The notes beneath the pieces are model-generated. The model was given only the letters and a program-made list of their open reading frames with translations. It was not told the origin of the DNA and searched no databases. Positions 5,707 to 5,805 of a stretch of 5,805 nt of DNA are shown one piece after another; positions within the stretch are counted from its first letter, which is position 1, and each line of letters starts with the position of its first letter. The position numbers and the translations under genes were made by a program. Source of the DNA: an uncultured Clostridia bacterium (GTDB taxonomy: Bacteria; Bacillota; Clostridia; RUG12999). Location: contig CALLNG010000497.1 of assembly GCA_938005345.1 (NCBI GenBank), positions 1 to 5,805 on the forward strand, written 5' to 3'.

Positions 5707-5755
5707 AAAAAGCGAAGAAAAAACCAAGGTATTAAGTCAAATTTCTTCGCTTTTT
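5707..5755. terminator. Hairpin terminator after the WYL-like remnant
   Basis: A perfect 14-bp inverted repeat: AAAAAGCGAAGAAA (5707-5720) and TTTCTTCGCTTTTT (5742-5755), with a 21-nt loop. The stem ends in a run of five T on either strand, so it can terminate in both directions. The large loop is unusual but the GC core and T runs are typical. Confidence 0.65.
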
Positions 5756-5805
5756 AGATAACATAAAAAATGCATCTGTTACTAAAAATTCTATAGAAAG
5801 TTATT
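5756..5805. other. AT-rich non-coding edge
   Basis: These 50 bases beyond the terminator are AT-rich, and I see no reading frame, repeat or promoter in them that can be supported. Confidence 0.5.

Overview
The window looks like the chromosome of a low-GC, Gram-positive-type Firmicute, probably of the Clostridia or a relative. Support for this: strong AGGAGG-type ribosome binding sites, consensus sigma-A promoters, AT-rich intergenic DNA, a Gly-X-Thr collagen-like surface protein and a clostridial-style split cadmium/zinc efflux operon. No species can be named from the sequence alone.

Left part (1-1006, minus strand): a metal-resistance operon. A CadC/ArsR-type repressor gene is followed by a free-standing 72-residue heavy-metal-associated (HMA) domain gene and then by the start of a CadA/ZntA-type P1B ATPase that runs off the left edge. 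A perfect TTGACA-17-TATAAT promoter with a palindromic ArsR-family operator at the start site drives the operon. The repressor carries both classical CadC metal sites, with one Cys replaced by His.

Middle (1107-2178, plus strand): one collagen-like gene with a Cys cluster, 29 uninterrupted Gly-X-Y triplets, a linker and a predicted beta-rich C-terminal domain. A 19-bp perfect inverted repeat follows; it can terminate this gene and also the converging minus-strand operon.

Right part (2255-4950, minus strand): a MarR-type regulator, a MATE-family multidrug/cation antiporter and a cytidylate-kinase-like protein. The marR promoter holds two near-identical 14-bp repeats, which suggests autoregulation. 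A G.U-containing terminator hairpin lies between marR and the MATE gene. The MATE and kinase-like genes are 34 bp apart and are almost certainly cotranscribed. The arrangement recalls mepR-mepA (MarR plus MATE) of Staphylococcus, with a kinase-like partner added.

Right edge (4946-5805, plus strand): a remnant that reads as a broken WYL-domain regulator. It is split by several single-base frameshifts, lacks its C-terminal part, is read divergently from marR and is followed by a hairpin terminator. Its promoter shares the -35 region of marR, so the MarR protein may once have controlled both directions.
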